From assembly GCA_907165065.1 (NCBI GenBank), contig OU015523.1, forward strand, positions 17,917,834-17,981,833: DNA of 64,000 bases, read 5' to 3'. Both the position numbers and the translations under genes were made by a program. Source of the DNA: Caprimulgus europaeus (taxonomy: Eukaryota > Chordata > Aves > Caprimulgiformes > Caprimulgidae). Under the pieces are notes generated by a model. The model was not told the origin of the DNA and did no database searches. It saw only the letters and a list, made by a program, of their open reading frames with translations. Positions 35,637 to 48,500 of this stretch are shown here, piece by piece. The first letter of the stretch is position 1. The number at the start of each line of letters is the position of its first letter.

Positions 35637-36869
35637 GAGGGAAGAAAAAAAAGGAAAAGGGTGAGGGGAAGGAGAAAGGGGAGAAAAAAGGAAAGGAAAA
35701 GAAATTAAAGAACAGAAAAAATAAAAGAAAGGAAAAAAGGAAAGAAAAAAGATTTTTAAAAGAAGAAAAGGGGAGAAAAGAGAAAATAAAATAGAGGGGA
35801 AAAAAGAAAAATTAAAAAGAAAGAGGAAGGAGGAGGGAGGGAGAAGGAGGGAGGGAGGGAGAAGGAGGGAGGGGGAGGGAGGGAGAAGGAGGGAGGGAGG
35901 GAGAAGGAGGGAGGGAGGAGGAGGGAGGGAGGAGGAGGGAGGGAGAAGGAGGGAGGGAGAAGGAGGGAGGGAGGGAGGGAGAGGGAGGGAGGGAGGGAGG
36001 GAGAGGGAGGGAGGGAGGGAGGGAGAGGGAGGGAGGGAGAGGGAGGGAGGGAGAGGGAGGGAGAAGGAGGGAAGGAGGGAGGGAGAAGGAGGGAGGGAGA
36101 AGGAGGGAGGGAGAAGGAGGGAGGGAGGGAGAAGGAGGGAGGGAGAAGGAGGGAGGGAGAAGGAGGGAGGGAGAAGGAGGGAGGGAGAAGGAGGGAGGGA
36201 GAAGGAGGGAGGGAGAAGGAGGGAGGGAGAAGGAGGGAGGGAGAAGGAGGGAGGGAGGGAGAAGGAGGGAGGGAGGGAGAAGGAGGGAGGGAGGGAGAAG
36301 GAGGGAGGGAGGGAGAAGGAGGGAGGGAGGGAGAAGGAGGGAGGGAGGGAGAAGGAGGGAGGGAGAAGGAGGGAGGGAGAAGGAGGGAGGGAGAAGGAGG
36401 GAGGGAGAAGGAGGGAGGGAGAAGGAGGGAGGGAGAAGGAGGGAGGGAGGGAGGGAGGGAGGGAGGGAGAAGGAGGGAGGGAGAAGGAGGGAGGGAGAAG
36501 GAGGGAGGGAGAAGGAGGGAGGGAGAAGGAGGGAGGGAGAAGGAGGGAGGGAGAAGGAGGGAGGGAGAAGGAGGGAGGGAGAGGGAGGGAGGGAGAAGGA
36601 GGGAGGGAGAAGGAGGGAGGGAGAAGGAGGGAGGGAGAAGGAGGGAGGGAGAAGGAGGGAGGGAGAAGGAGGGAGGGAGAAGGAGGGAGGGAGAAGGAGG
36701 GAGGGAGAAGGAGGGAGGGAGAAGGAGGGAGGGAGAAGGAGGGAGGGAGAAGGAGGGAGGGAGAAGGAGGGAGGGGGAAGGAGGGAGGGAGGGGGAGGGA
36801 GGGAGGGGGGGGGAGGGAGGGGGGGGGGGGGGGGGAGGGAGGGAGGGGGAGGGAGGGAGGGAGGGAGAA
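35637..36869 (+). repeat. Purine-only G-rich satellite, 14 bp unit GAGGGAGGGAGAAG
   Basis: Positions 35814-36869 contain no pyrimidine on the plus strand (1,056 bases). The left part is A-rich. The core repeats the 14 bp unit GAGGGAGGGAGAAG with variants that add extra GGGA blocks, and the right end degenerates into long G runs near 36806-36835. Such sequence can form G-quadruplexes and intramolecular triplexes. The minus-strand open frames of 378-517 codons here (Pro/Ser/Leu repeats) arise because the 14 bp unit lacks stops in every frame, so they are not genes. Confidence 0.97.
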
Positions 36870-37152
36870 TAAATAGCATGTAGGCATAGCAAAACAAAGC
36901 CTGAAACCGGGAATTAAAACGGACTTCAGTTCCTGGCTTTGTCACTGACTGTTGTGAACTTGGACTCTTTTCACTTTGAAGTTTTCTCATCAGTACAGTA
37001 GGAAGGGTCCTCACTGCCTCAACATGGTGCTTTGGTTCCTCAGACAAAAACACACCTCTGTAAGCAAACAGTTATTCAGTAGAGATGTGAATTTCCAAGA
37101 TGTACACTGATGCACATAATTTGGTGTTCATTAGAAATTATTAAAAAAAAAA

Positions 37153-37572
37153 GGTATGATCAGAGGGCTGGAGCACCTCTCCTGTGAGGACAGGCTGAGA
37201 AAGTTGGGGTTGTTCAGCCTGGAGAAGAAAAGGCTGTGGGGAGACCTTATCATGGCCTTTCAATACTCGAAGGAGGCCTATAAGAAAGATGGGACAGACT
37301 TTTTAGCGGGGCCTGTAGCGATAGGACAAGGGGTGATGGTTTTAAACTACAAGAGGGGAGATTTATACTACATATAAGGAAGACATTTTTTACAACAAGG
37401 GTGGTGAAACCCTGGCCCAGGTCACCCAGAGAGGTGGTAGAAACTCCATCCCTGGAAACATTCAAGGTCAGGTTGGATGGGGCTCTGAGCAACCTGATCT
37501 AGTTGAAGATGTCCCTGCTCACTGCAGGGAGGTTGGACTAGATGGCCTTTAAAGGCCCCTTGCATTCTATGA
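37153..37572 (+). mobile_element. CR1 LINE fragment, plus orientation
   Basis: Starts at GGTATGATCAGAGGGCTGGA and ends with the CR1 terminal TTCTATGATTCC. It encodes remnants such as [20 protein letters not shown] before its frame is lost. It lies downstream of TNFRSF1A. Confidence 0.92.
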
Positions 37573-37982
37573 TTCCAAGATTAGTCTTATAGTCTATTAT
37601 TATTATTTTAAGATATTTTCCTCTTTCAAAAACCAAATACAAATCAAAATTACTCATAGTACATTGTTTAAAAACTCACTTTAAATATGCTAGCATCCCC
37701 TTTGACTCTTTAATATCTGAAAAGACCTGCAACTAAATTTAATTTCGAGTCCTACTTCCTGCCCTCAGCCAGCTTCCTGTGACTCGAAGGCAGCTAAGCT
37801 TTACATACAAAAGTTCATCAAACTTGTTTGTGTTTTAAGTTTCATCAGACCATCAACCTGCCCACTCTTGCAGCCCACTCTTGCCATTTCTGGAAGTTAT
37901 TTCCCTTTCTCTGCCCTCACCCACAGTCACAGAAGTTCATATGGACAATACCAGAAGCAAAGGCAGAGGTAAAAATATGAAT

Positions 37983-37988
37983 TTTAAT
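37983..37988 (-). terminator. TNFRSF1A: Possible TNFRSF1A polyadenylation signal
   Basis: An ATTAAA variant hexamer on the minus strand about 1.3 kb after the TNFRSF1A stop. No AATAAA was found closer in. This is weak evidence. Confidence 0.22.
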
Positions 37989-38260
37989 TCAGAGCATTTA
38001 GTGTATTTACAGTAGAAAGATTCTCTCTGGTCAAGGGACACGAGGCTAAAAAAAAAAAATAAAAATCCACGTTATATGTGTGGACAACCTGCACCTGATG
38101 CAGGCTAATTGATTTTTGCTACTTCTGCTTCACCCAGGGTAATAGCCCTGAGAAAGCGATGGCAAGAAATTGAAGATTGTACTGAATGCCTCTTACACCC
38201 AAGTAGCAATCACAGAACACAGTCCAGGAAGTAGTGTGAAGTTATTTAACAGCTGCTAAA

Positions 38261-38290
38261 TATATATATATATATAAAAATATATATATG
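38261..38290. repeat. TA microsatellite
   Basis: An imperfect (TA)n run, interrupted by AAAA, followed by GTACACATACACA. Confidence 0.9.
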
Positions 38291-39269
38291 TACACATACA
38301 CAGTCCCATGTGCAGTTAGATCAGATTCAGCAAATCGTTCAGAGAGAGATAAGCAGGTAGACACAAGCCCACCAACCTGTGTGCAAGCACAGATTTGCAG
38401 AGGTGCTCACACTAGCAGGTACACAGGTACCTTTTCACCCGGACGCACGCATTCCCTTCCCCTCTGCACTTGGACAAACATGCAGGCAGGTGCTTTGTTA
38501 ATGCTATCTTACATGGCTTCTAGGCACAGGGGGGGAACAAAATGAGGAAAAAAGCACCAACCCTCTCATCTGACTCACTGGCTCGGAATCTTTACTCCTC
38601 TTGAACCTGAGGGAAATGGAGGTGTGGAAAGGATAATGTCCTCCCGTTTGTCGCAGAGCCACCACTTTTAAATCGTTTGCCACAGCGATAGCTAGGTGAT
38701 ACCAAAAGGGGGCAATCCTCTCCTGCTCCCAGAAATTGGCACGTCCTCCCACCACTTCCCCCCGAGTCAGATTTAGCAATCACAAGGCTGCAATGTGAGC
38801 CAGTTCAACTGTCTGATCTTGCAGAAAAATAGATCTGCAAAAAGTCAATGAGTACTTTATCACCTGAACAGCCAGCCTAACCAAGTCACCCTACAAGTTT
38901 ACCCACCACACGGTGGGTGGAGCACCTGTTTCAGCAACAACTTGTCTAGAGAGCAGCTGGCTCTATCAAGTCACTTCGAGCTCCTGTTTTCATCTTGATC
39001 AGAGTTCACACACCACTTCCTTTACGAGGTGCTTTCCCTCCTTGGGAAAGGAGTTGTTGCAGAGGCCTGTCTTGGTTTAAAGATGCTGAACTCCGTGGTG
39101 GTTGAGAAGCAAACCTCAGCTTTCCTCCAGCATCACCTGCTGCTGTCTCCAACAGACTCAGGTAAGGAGTGTTAGAAAGATAGGGAGGTATGGTAAAAGG
39201 AAGACAGGAAAGGAAAGGAGTTATGATCCTCTCTTAACAGTCAGAAAGGGCAACTAAAGCAGAAATAGA

Positions 39270-39571
39270 TTAAAGATGGCTGTGGAGGCTGCAAGATTGT
39301 AGAGAGTTCTGGTTTAGCAAAGCCTCTTGAATAGCTTCACTGCAGCCACTCAGCTCCATCTGGTTGAGAACACAGCTGATGCGCTCCACAGTTGCAGCAT
39401 GGCCCATCTGCAGTTTCCACAGTCTCAGCATTTCATACTGGGCATCCCGTAAACGCCGATGCTCCATCTCAATTCGCTCTAGATCACAGTCACTCAGACC
39501 CAGACGCCTCACAAACTCCTTCCACCGAGATGGCAGTACGTGATCCACCACAGTGTAGAGAATAGCAGGGT
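39270..39571 (-). CDS. TNFRSF1A: TNFRSF1A coding exon 10 (death domain)
   Basis: Encodes [20 protein letters not shown], then [20 protein letters not shown] and the remaining death-domain helices, ending in CSLHSHL and TAG or equivalent stop at 39270. The acceptor is TCACAG/ACCC. The whole death domain sits in this one exon. Confidence 0.96.
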
Positions 39572-42500
39572 CTGTGAAAAGAGAAGAAATAAATGTGAGA
39601 ACCAGGATTCTGCAGCCTGAAGGAGAATGGGAATAATCCAGCACTGGATGGTGCCTTGGGATCACACATTGCCCCCTCCTGTTCAAGTCTGCTACAGAGT
39701 AGTCACACAGACTCGCCTCATGTCCAGACTTGTTCTTATCCCTCAAAAAGCAACAGGAATGCTTCCATATGCTCTCATGCAAGGTCATGAGCAGAGCTGA
39801 ACACACATCCTTTTGGCAGGAATGTGTGGCAGCAAGGTTCTAAGGATGTTTTAGGGCACCATCCCAGAGGGCTTGAAGACTGACAGCATGACACTACATC
39901 TGACAATTCATTTTGCTGGTAGGGAAAAGGGACAACAGAAAGGCCTCGCGTACATGTTTAGCATATACAGGCTCACATGCTTCTGCCTTTGTGCTGTGCC
40001 ATGCATGAAGTATACACACAGGTCATGTACACTGGGCAAGGTCTGTCCAACATCTTCCTAGGCACATCTGCATAATCAGGTTCTCATGTGCCTGGGGAAG
40101 GAGGGAAGGACGGGGCAGCTTCACTTACTGTCTGGAAGTTGTGTCTTCCTGGCAGGTCTGACACAGTCTGGTAACTCATGTGAATTTTGCAGCAGAGGTG
40201 CAGGTGGTGCTGTTGCATTCACTGACACTTCTGTTTCCTTCTGGGACTCAGGAAGGAGGATGGAAATTTCACTTCTTTTTACCTCAACCTGAAAGACATT
40301 TTCTTAGTTCAGAATCACCCGCAGCAGCACAATATACCTCTCTCCTGCAAGGAACCAATAGCTTATATACTAAAATTTATCCAAGAGAGGTGGGGAGCAG
40401 GTGCTGAGGTTTTAATTCTTCCTATTCCTTGCACCCAGTTCTGGGGCCACCAACATAAGAAGGACATGGACCTACTAGACCAAGTGCAGAAGAGGCCACG
40501 AGGATCATCAGAGGGCTGGAGCATCTCTCCTATGAGGACAGGCTGAGAGAGTTGGGGCTGTTCAGCCTGGAGAAGAGAAGGCTCCCCAGAGACCTTCTAA
40601 TGGCCTTCCAGTGCCTGAAGGGACTACAGGAAGGCTGGGGAGGGACTTTTGACAAGGGCAGGGAGCAACAGGACAAGGGGTAATGGCTTTAAACTGGAAG
40701 AGGGCAGGTTTAGGTGAGGTATTAGGAAGAAATTCTTTCCTGTGAGGGTGGTGAGACACTGGCACAGGTTGCCCAGAGAAGTTGTGGCTGCCCCCTCCCT
40801 GGAAGTGGTCAAGGCCAGGTTGGATGAGGCTTTGAGCAACTTGGCCTAGTGGAAGGTGTCCCTGCTGATGGCAGGGGGGTTGGAACTAGATGATGTTTAA
40901 GGTCCCTTCCAACCCACACCATTCTGTGATTCTATATGCCTTGCTTGAGCAGAAGGCACCAAACATTTCTTTCCAAGGAGTTTAACTCTCTTTTGGCATA
41001 AAAAAAATGGTAGTCTGAAAAAAATATTTCTTTACAAAATCAAGTAAGGCTAGGTTAAAAAATCACCACCATTCTAAAAGCTCCACATGCCACGTTCCCC
41101 ATCAGCTTTCTCTGTAAGGCTGTGGAAACCCCACCTCAACTACTGCTTGGGCCCTCTTAATTGCAAAACAACATTGGACCCAAGTGAACACTGTGAAGCA
41201 GCACTGAGAGGCTTGTGGGGTCAAGTTCTGTAGTGAAGTAAAATTAGTTGAATCCTCCAAGCTTTGGGTATACAGGGAGAAAAGGGGATTAAGGACCAGC
41301 TATCTGAAAAAAAAAAATACATCCAGAAAGAAAAAAGCAAAAAGCCAAGAGTTCTAAAAGCATCCTCTAGAAGAGGGGAAGTAAAATGTTAATGACTCCA
41401 CCCTCTACAGAAAAAGATTTCTGAATTAAACAGCCCTATTACTCAGCTCATTTGAAAATACAAGGCCTGAAAACAGCCCATGGGGAAAACCACTACTCTG
41501 GACCCCAGGCTAACATAGTTGAAAGTGGAGAGGAAGCTCTTACACTTGTCATCTTGCTCACCTCAGATACCGGCTCCTTGGTTGTCTGCGGCAAAGAAAC
41601 TTTAAAGAAAAAAAAAAAAAAAGAAAGCAGAAATTATTTTCACTTCCTCTCATCCCAGAGAAAACAGGAAAGTAGCCTCTCGCAATCCTGCCCTCTAAAA
41701 GGTTTTATAGCAAAACACACATCTCCCAGCAATGATCTCACAGGCACTTCCAGTCACAGCTATGGGCATGGATGGAGAGTTGTAAGAACTGTGCTAATAA
41801 GCTTAGCTGTCGAGTTCATATGTTCCTCTGGCTTGGCAGCAAAGAAGAGTAACGGGATCCTACTTTTCCCCTCATACATGTGCACATACAAAACACAGAG
41901 AATTATGCCTGTCCCAATTTATATCACTGCATAGGCTGCTGTACTCACCACAGGAGTAGAAAGATGACGCTATCCCATTTTCACGGGCCAGCTTCACTAC
42001 TTTATTTACAATGTAGAGGACAGAGATAACTCCAAATATTGCAACGATGATACCAAGGACAAGGTTCCCATCTGGAGAAAAGGAAGAGGGTAAATGAGTG
42101 AGTGACTGAGAAAGCAGGAAGGAAGAAGTGCTAGAGGAAGAGCAGCAAGTGAAGACATGCAAAGTCTTCTACTTGAAGACACGGGGCAAAAAAGATTAAT
42201 GGTTTGAGAAAGTGGAGAAAATAACAAACGGCATTAGCATAACAAAAGCTCACACTGGAAAGATTCCACTGTCCCTCAGTTCCCCAGTACTCACTCAGCC
42301 CAGATGAAGTCGGTGAGGTAGTCACTGGGCTATGACACTGCAAGCATTCTTCTCCAATGCAGCTGAAAGAACAAATCAGAGAGGCGAGGTGTATATGAAG
42401 TGAAACACCAGCCATTTGTGATAATCCGAAGTAACAGTCAAGTAAAGGTGAGCCTGCAAAGCAGAGCAATGCAGTGTGGCTAGTCACTCTGAGTTCTTAG

Positions 42501-45500
42501 TGGGCTGATGCCTACATGGAGAAGAACGGGGGTGGCAGAAAAGACCCAACTGCCCCAGAAGGCAGAATGTAAAGTTGTGTCAAGATGGACAGAGCCTTCA
42601 GAAAAATCTCCTCCCTCTGTGGGGCTTGTGTCTGCCGTCTCTCCTACTTAGTGGAGGGGCACGAAAGGAAAAAAGCTCACCTGTTGCAAGGCTTGCAAAC
42701 GTTCCTAAGTGTCAGGAAGAATCCAGGCTTACACCTGCAAATTGTGTCTCTGTTCTTTGAACCTGGAGAGAAAAAGAGAACACCATTTCCTCTCTGTCCA
42801 GATTATGGCAAACAAAAGGAGAAAGATCCACCCAAGACAGGTGTGAGATTACCCCTCTGAGCCTGGAGAACTGCTACTGAAGAAGAGAAAAATGATTCAG
42901 TCTACATTTGAGGACAAGGTTGGGGGAGGATAAAAATAATTAAAAAATAAGGGTACCATTGTCCTAGAAGGTTAGGACCTCTGCAGAGGGCTGGAAAGGG
43001 ACTAAAATTACAGTGCAGCTGAAACCGGTCTAGCAGATAACAACAGTTCCAGCGCAAAAACGGGGAAAGTCACTCAAGTTCAAGTGTGACAGGAAGGGGA
43101 AATCACATTAGTGAGGCAAAGATGAGCGAGAAGTGGTCCCTGAGCAGCTGGGACTGGTGAGGAAGTCAGCTCAGGGCAGGGAGAAATCACTTCAAGCCAT
43201 GGGACACATATCCACTCTTGTGATCTGCTATGCTGTGAGTAGAAGTGGTAAGAAATTAAATGCTTCTAAGCAAATCACAGTTGCTTGGACTAAGTAAAAC
43301 AGGTGTGGGGAGGAGCAGACAAGAAAAGTGATGGAAGGACATAAAGTTGCACAATGGGAGGGAAAAAGGTACTAGAACAAGCAGCACGCATTCTGTGGCA
43401 AGTGACGGACAGGACTAAAATATTTCTGCATCAGCCCAGAGGGAAGGAAGTTGCTCAAGGGCAGTGTACGGTGATGACCCTTGAGGATAGGTGTAAGCGT
43501 GGAAACTGTGACAGATTACTGAGCACCAGAGGGAACACACTCACCAGTGAGACAGCAAACTTCTCCCTCAGCAAGGTAAGAAATGGGAACGGGATTGGGA
43601 GAGGCAGAATTTGCAAAGAGGGGATATAGCTTTAAGACAACAAGGTAAGGAGCATTTAAGGGACATGAACAGAATTAGACCACGGCACAAAGTGGAGGGC
43701 AGCAAGCAGTGTTTGGTTAAGATCTCCAATTCCTGCCTGGGGATGAGGCAGCTTGGGACAGCTAAATGGGTACTTCTTCCAAACACCTGCACCATCCCCA
43801 GGTCAAGCCCAGTGCCACCGGGTACAGTTCAGCATTACCTGAGCAGCCGTTTACTTTAAAACACTGCACTGTGGTGGTTCAGCAACCAACTGACAAGCAG
43901 TTCAGCTGGGCACTGGGACCAGCGATATTTTCAGCCATTATACTCAAAGTGCTTCCAGCAGTTGGTGAGGGAAATGCAATGAGCATCAGTAGAAAGACAA
44001 AAAAAGGAAGGCAAGGGGGAAATCTGCTCTAGAGCATAAAGACCTTGTTTCTGTACATGCAAGGCTGAAGTACCAAAATTAAGTGGAAAGTATCTCCTCA
44101 CAATGGCCAAAACCGAGAAACCACTCAAGGAAGGTAGAAACTGTGAGAGAAAACAGGGACTGATGCCAAGGCAGGCAAAAAATGGCAGTCTTTCTGGGGA
44201 AAGGCAAAACCAAGAGTGGCTGTAAAACTACAATCACTTTTCAGGGCAAGGTGCTGAAGCATGTCAGGAAGTGAACAGAGAGCTGCTGAAGTCTGCCATA
44301 ATACAGTATGTCTGTCCCGGAGCCATATCCATGCCATACTCACAGTTGGCAATAACCCCATTGACACACGAGCTGCAGTTCCTACACTGGAAGAAATCAG
44401 ACAGGCCAATCTGATACTGATTCTTCCGACAGCCGCATACGGTATCTTGCTTTGGGGTGCAAGGAGTCTCTACTATCTGCTGGAAATCTGAGGGAAAAAA
44501 AAGAGAAGTGAGTATTCCAACTCCTTCCCTCACCTTCAGCTGAGAACATTGTTATGATGACAGGTACTGTTATCACTTAATCTTCCCAGAGAAAGGCAAA
44601 AAATGCCTGCAAACGCTGTCTCAGACTGTAGTAATGAGGTTACCCTTATTCCTGCTGTCCCTAATCCTTTCCCACACACTGTCCTTCTGCCCATTCAATT
44701 GCTTACTTTTCCAAGCTTCCTCGCTCACCTTACCATCCCCTCCAGCCCCACCATCCGCCACTACCACCCATTTTCCTCAGGTCCTGCAGACAACTTACCT
44801 GTACGACAATGTGTACACCGGAAGCATTTGGACATGGTGTTATCAACAGCTGTGAATGTGCCATTAGCGCACGGAAGACAGACAGGTGCCTTGTCAGGCC
44901 GATCACAGTCTTTTGCCTTGTAGGTTCCTGCAAGAAAATAATTTAACAGAGTTCTGACAGGAAAGCAAACACATTGTCTTAGGGAGGATGGGAGTCATTG
45001 ATTCCTCAGACAAACTCTGGGTTTGATTATGTAAGGACTGAGTATGCTTCCTCTCACCAGTGTGAAGGACACTAACAGCCCAAGAGACAAGGAGTAAGAA
45101 TTCCTCTGGGTAGCAATAGCTACCAAGGAAAGAGGGCACTGATGTAGCTGTAGGACAGAGATAGTTTGAGTACACAGGACAGGGAAATGCCCCTAAGGTG
45201 AAGGTCACTATTACTGTACTTATTTGACATACCTGCATGGCACCTCATGCAGCAGTGGGTCTCCCTGGGATGTAGGTATTGTCCTAGTTGACACTGCACC
45301 TGCCTCTTTTCTCTCCTCAAGGGGTTAGAGGGGTCTCTTCCATCCAAAGCTACCCGATGGACTTGCAGTGTATATGGCACTGGAGCAATTTCTACAGATT
45401 CCTTCGTCAACACACAGACAAATGTTAGGATAACCTGTAAATACAGAGGGAGAGGGAGAGAGAGGGAAAGAAAGAGGGAGAGAAACAAGGTGAGAAAACA

Positions 45501-48500
45501 TCATAACCCCTTACAGACCACACAGCTGACTTCAGCACTTACAATTAAATCTTATTATAACAGTGAGTTCAATTGACTTGATTGACTTGACTAATTCTGA
45601 TATCAGGACCTTCTACTGAGAAAAGTGGGGGCGGGGAAGATTATTTACCAAAACCAAAAACCAACAAACCCATGCCTACCACCTGTGTTATTAAGTTACC
45701 ATACAATGGTATCTATGACAAACTGATTGTATATAAAGCAAATACCTTTCATGATATGCAATTTATAGATGGAATGCCTTGAAAATGCTGCAGCTTGCAG
45801 GAAAGTTACTCAAGAACAAAGGAATGTTGCTATTACAGAAGGCAGTAAGACTGCCATCTAGAAATAGTTCCAGAGATAAGAATGCATCCAGTACTTGCAG
45901 TTCCACTGAATAAATAAACCAGATGGGAAGTTTGGAAAAGAAGGCAGAGGATTTCACTGCTTACAAAGTACAGAAAAGCTTCCAAAACTCCTCCTGAGCA
46001 AGACAGCCCTAGAAACATGGGAAAGTTAGGTTTCCAACTTCTCCCCCGGACAAACATACATTCTTCCTCTTAAACTGCAGCTGTTAACACATTCAGTCTG
46101 AACAGTCTGCCACAAAAATGTGCACTTTTTTTTTTTAATTCCCTTAAGATTTACTTGCTATTTTTCATTTTGAAGATGACTGTTGCCAAAAATTTTAACA
46201 GAAACATTAAGATTGGCATGACTGCAGTATGACTAAGAGAGTGTGCGTGTGTGTACGCACACGGGAAGGAACTGGAGAACAAAGGGTTAACAGAACAGCC
46301 TGTACAGATAATTAAGAACATTCATAGAATCACAGACTGGTTTGGGTTGGAAGGGACCTTAAAGCTCATCCAGTTCCAACTCCCCTGCCATCAGCAGGGA
46401 CACCTTCCATTAAACCAGGTTGCTCAAAGCCCCATCCAACCTGGCCTTGAACACTTCCAGGGAGGGGACAGCCACAGCTTCTCTGGGCAACCTGGGCCAG
46501 TGTCCCACCACCCTCACAGGAAATAATTTCTTCTTAATACCTCATCTAAACCTGCCCTCTTCCAGTTTAAAGCCATTACCCCTTGTCCTGTTGCTCCCTG
46601 CCCTTGTCAAAAGTCCCTCCCCAGCCTTCCTGTAGCCCCTTCAGGCACTGGAAGGCTGATAGAAGGTCTCCCCGGAGCCTTCTCTTCTCCAGACTGAACA
46701 GTCCCAACTCTCTCAGCCTGTCCTCACAGCAGAGGTGCTCCAGCCCTCAGATCATCCTCATGGCCTCCTCTGGACTCATTCTAACTGGTCCATGTCTTTC
46801 TTGTGTTGGGGGCTCCAGAACTGGACACAGCACTCCAGATGGTGTCTCACAAGAGCAGAGCAGAGGCGCAGAATCGCCTCCCTTGACCTGCTGGCCACAC
46901 TTCTCTTGATGCAGCCCAGGATACGGTTATTGGCCTTCTGGGCTGCAAGTGCACATTGCTGGCTCATGTTCAGCTTCTCATCCACAACCACTTCCAAGTC
47001 CTTCTCTTCAGAGCTGGTCTCAAGCCACTCATTGCCCAGTCTGTATTTATGTTTGGGATAGGACCTTGCATTTGGCCTTGTTGAACTTCATGAGGTTGGC
47101 ACAGGCCCCCTCTCAAGCCTGTCAAGGTCCCTCTGGATGGCATCCTTTCCCTCCAGCGTGTCAACCACACCACTCAGCTTGGTATCGTCAGCAAACTTGC
47201 CGAGGTTGCACTCAATCCCCCTGTCCATGTCTCCAACAAAGATGTTAAAGAACACTGGTCCCAATACCGAACCTTGAGGGACACCACTCGCCACCGGTTT
47301 CCACTTGGACATTGAGCTGTTGACCACAACTCTTTGAGTGCAACCATCCAGCCAGTTCCTTATCCACTGAGTGGTCCATCCATCAAACCTACATTTTTCC
47401 AATTTAGAAACAAGGATGTCATGTGGGACAGTGTCAAATGTCTTGCACAAGCCCAGGTAGATGACATCAGTTGCTTTGGCCTTACCCACCAATGTTGTAA
47501 CCCCATCATAAAAGGCCACCAGGTTGGTCAGGCACGATTTGCCCTTGGTGAAGCCGTGCTGGTTGTCACCAATCAACTTGTCATTTTTCATGTGCCTTAG
47601 CATAGTTTCTAGGAGTATCTGCTCCATGATCTTGCCTGGGACTGAGGTGAGACTGACCAGCCTGTAGTTCCCCGGGTCTTCCTTGTTTCCCTTTTTAAAA
47701 ATGGGGGTGATGTTCCCCTTTTCCAGTCTGCAGGAACCTCACCAGACTGTCATGACTTCTCAAATATGATGGATAGAGGCTTTGCAACTTCATCTGCCAG
47801 TTCCATCGGGACCCACGGACTTGTGCACCTTCAGGTTCCTTAGGTGGTCCTGAACCTGATCTTCTCCTACACTGGGTGGCTTTTCGTTTTCCCAGACCCT
47901 TCCTTGGATTTCTAGGACTTGGGCAGTGTGGCACAAGCCCTTGCCCATGAAGACTGAGGCAAAAAAGTCATTGAGCACCTCAGCCTTCTCAATGTCCCGG
48001 GTGAACAGGTCTCCCATTGCCTTCTGGAGAGGGCCCACATTTTCCCTAGTTTTCCCTTTCTCCCCAACATACCTGTAGAAGCCTTTTTTGTTGCCCTTGA
48101 CATCTCTGGCCAAATTTAATTCTGTCAGGGCCTTGGCTTTCCTAACCCAATCCCTGGCCACTCGGGCAATTTCTCTGTATTCCTCCCAGGTTACCCATCC
48201 TTCCTTCTACCCTCTATAGATTTCATTTTTGATCTTAAGTTTGTTCAGAAGCTTCCTGTCCATCCATGCAGGCCTCCTGCTATTTTTGCCTGCCATCCTC
48301 TTTGTTGGGATGCACCGCTTCTGGGCTTGGAGAAGGAGATCTCTGAGTATAAGCCAGCTGTCCTGAGCCCCTCTTCCCTCCAGGAATTCATCCCACAGTA
48401 CCTGACCAAGCAGATCCCTGAAGAGGTCAAAATCTGCTCTCCTGAAATCCAGGGTGGTGAGCTTACAGTGCACCTTCCTCACTGCCCTAAGGACCTTGAA

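Larger units (their letters stand above)
35287..39269. other. Intergenic: METTL16 promoter to TNFRSF1A 3' end
   Basis: Contains the upstream part of the CpG island, the purine satellite (35637-36869), a plus-oriented CR1 fragment (37153-37572), a TA microsatellite (38261-38290) and presumably the TNFRSF1A 3' UTR. No protein-coding gene was recognised. Confidence 0.75.
39572..44798 (-). other. TNFRSF1A: TNFRSF1A introns 3-9
   Basis: Short introns between the CRD, membrane and death-domain exons; the largest is 42763-44343. Apart from the CR1 at 40434-40936 and short A runs, nothing further was recognised. Open frames on the plus strand are shadows. Confidence 0.7.

Noticed and set aside
35334-37053. 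Three overlapping minus-strand open frames of 378-517 codons, Pro/Ser/Leu-rich
   Set aside because: They are translations of the 14 bp purine repeat in all three frames. The unit has no stop in any frame, and no family resembles them.
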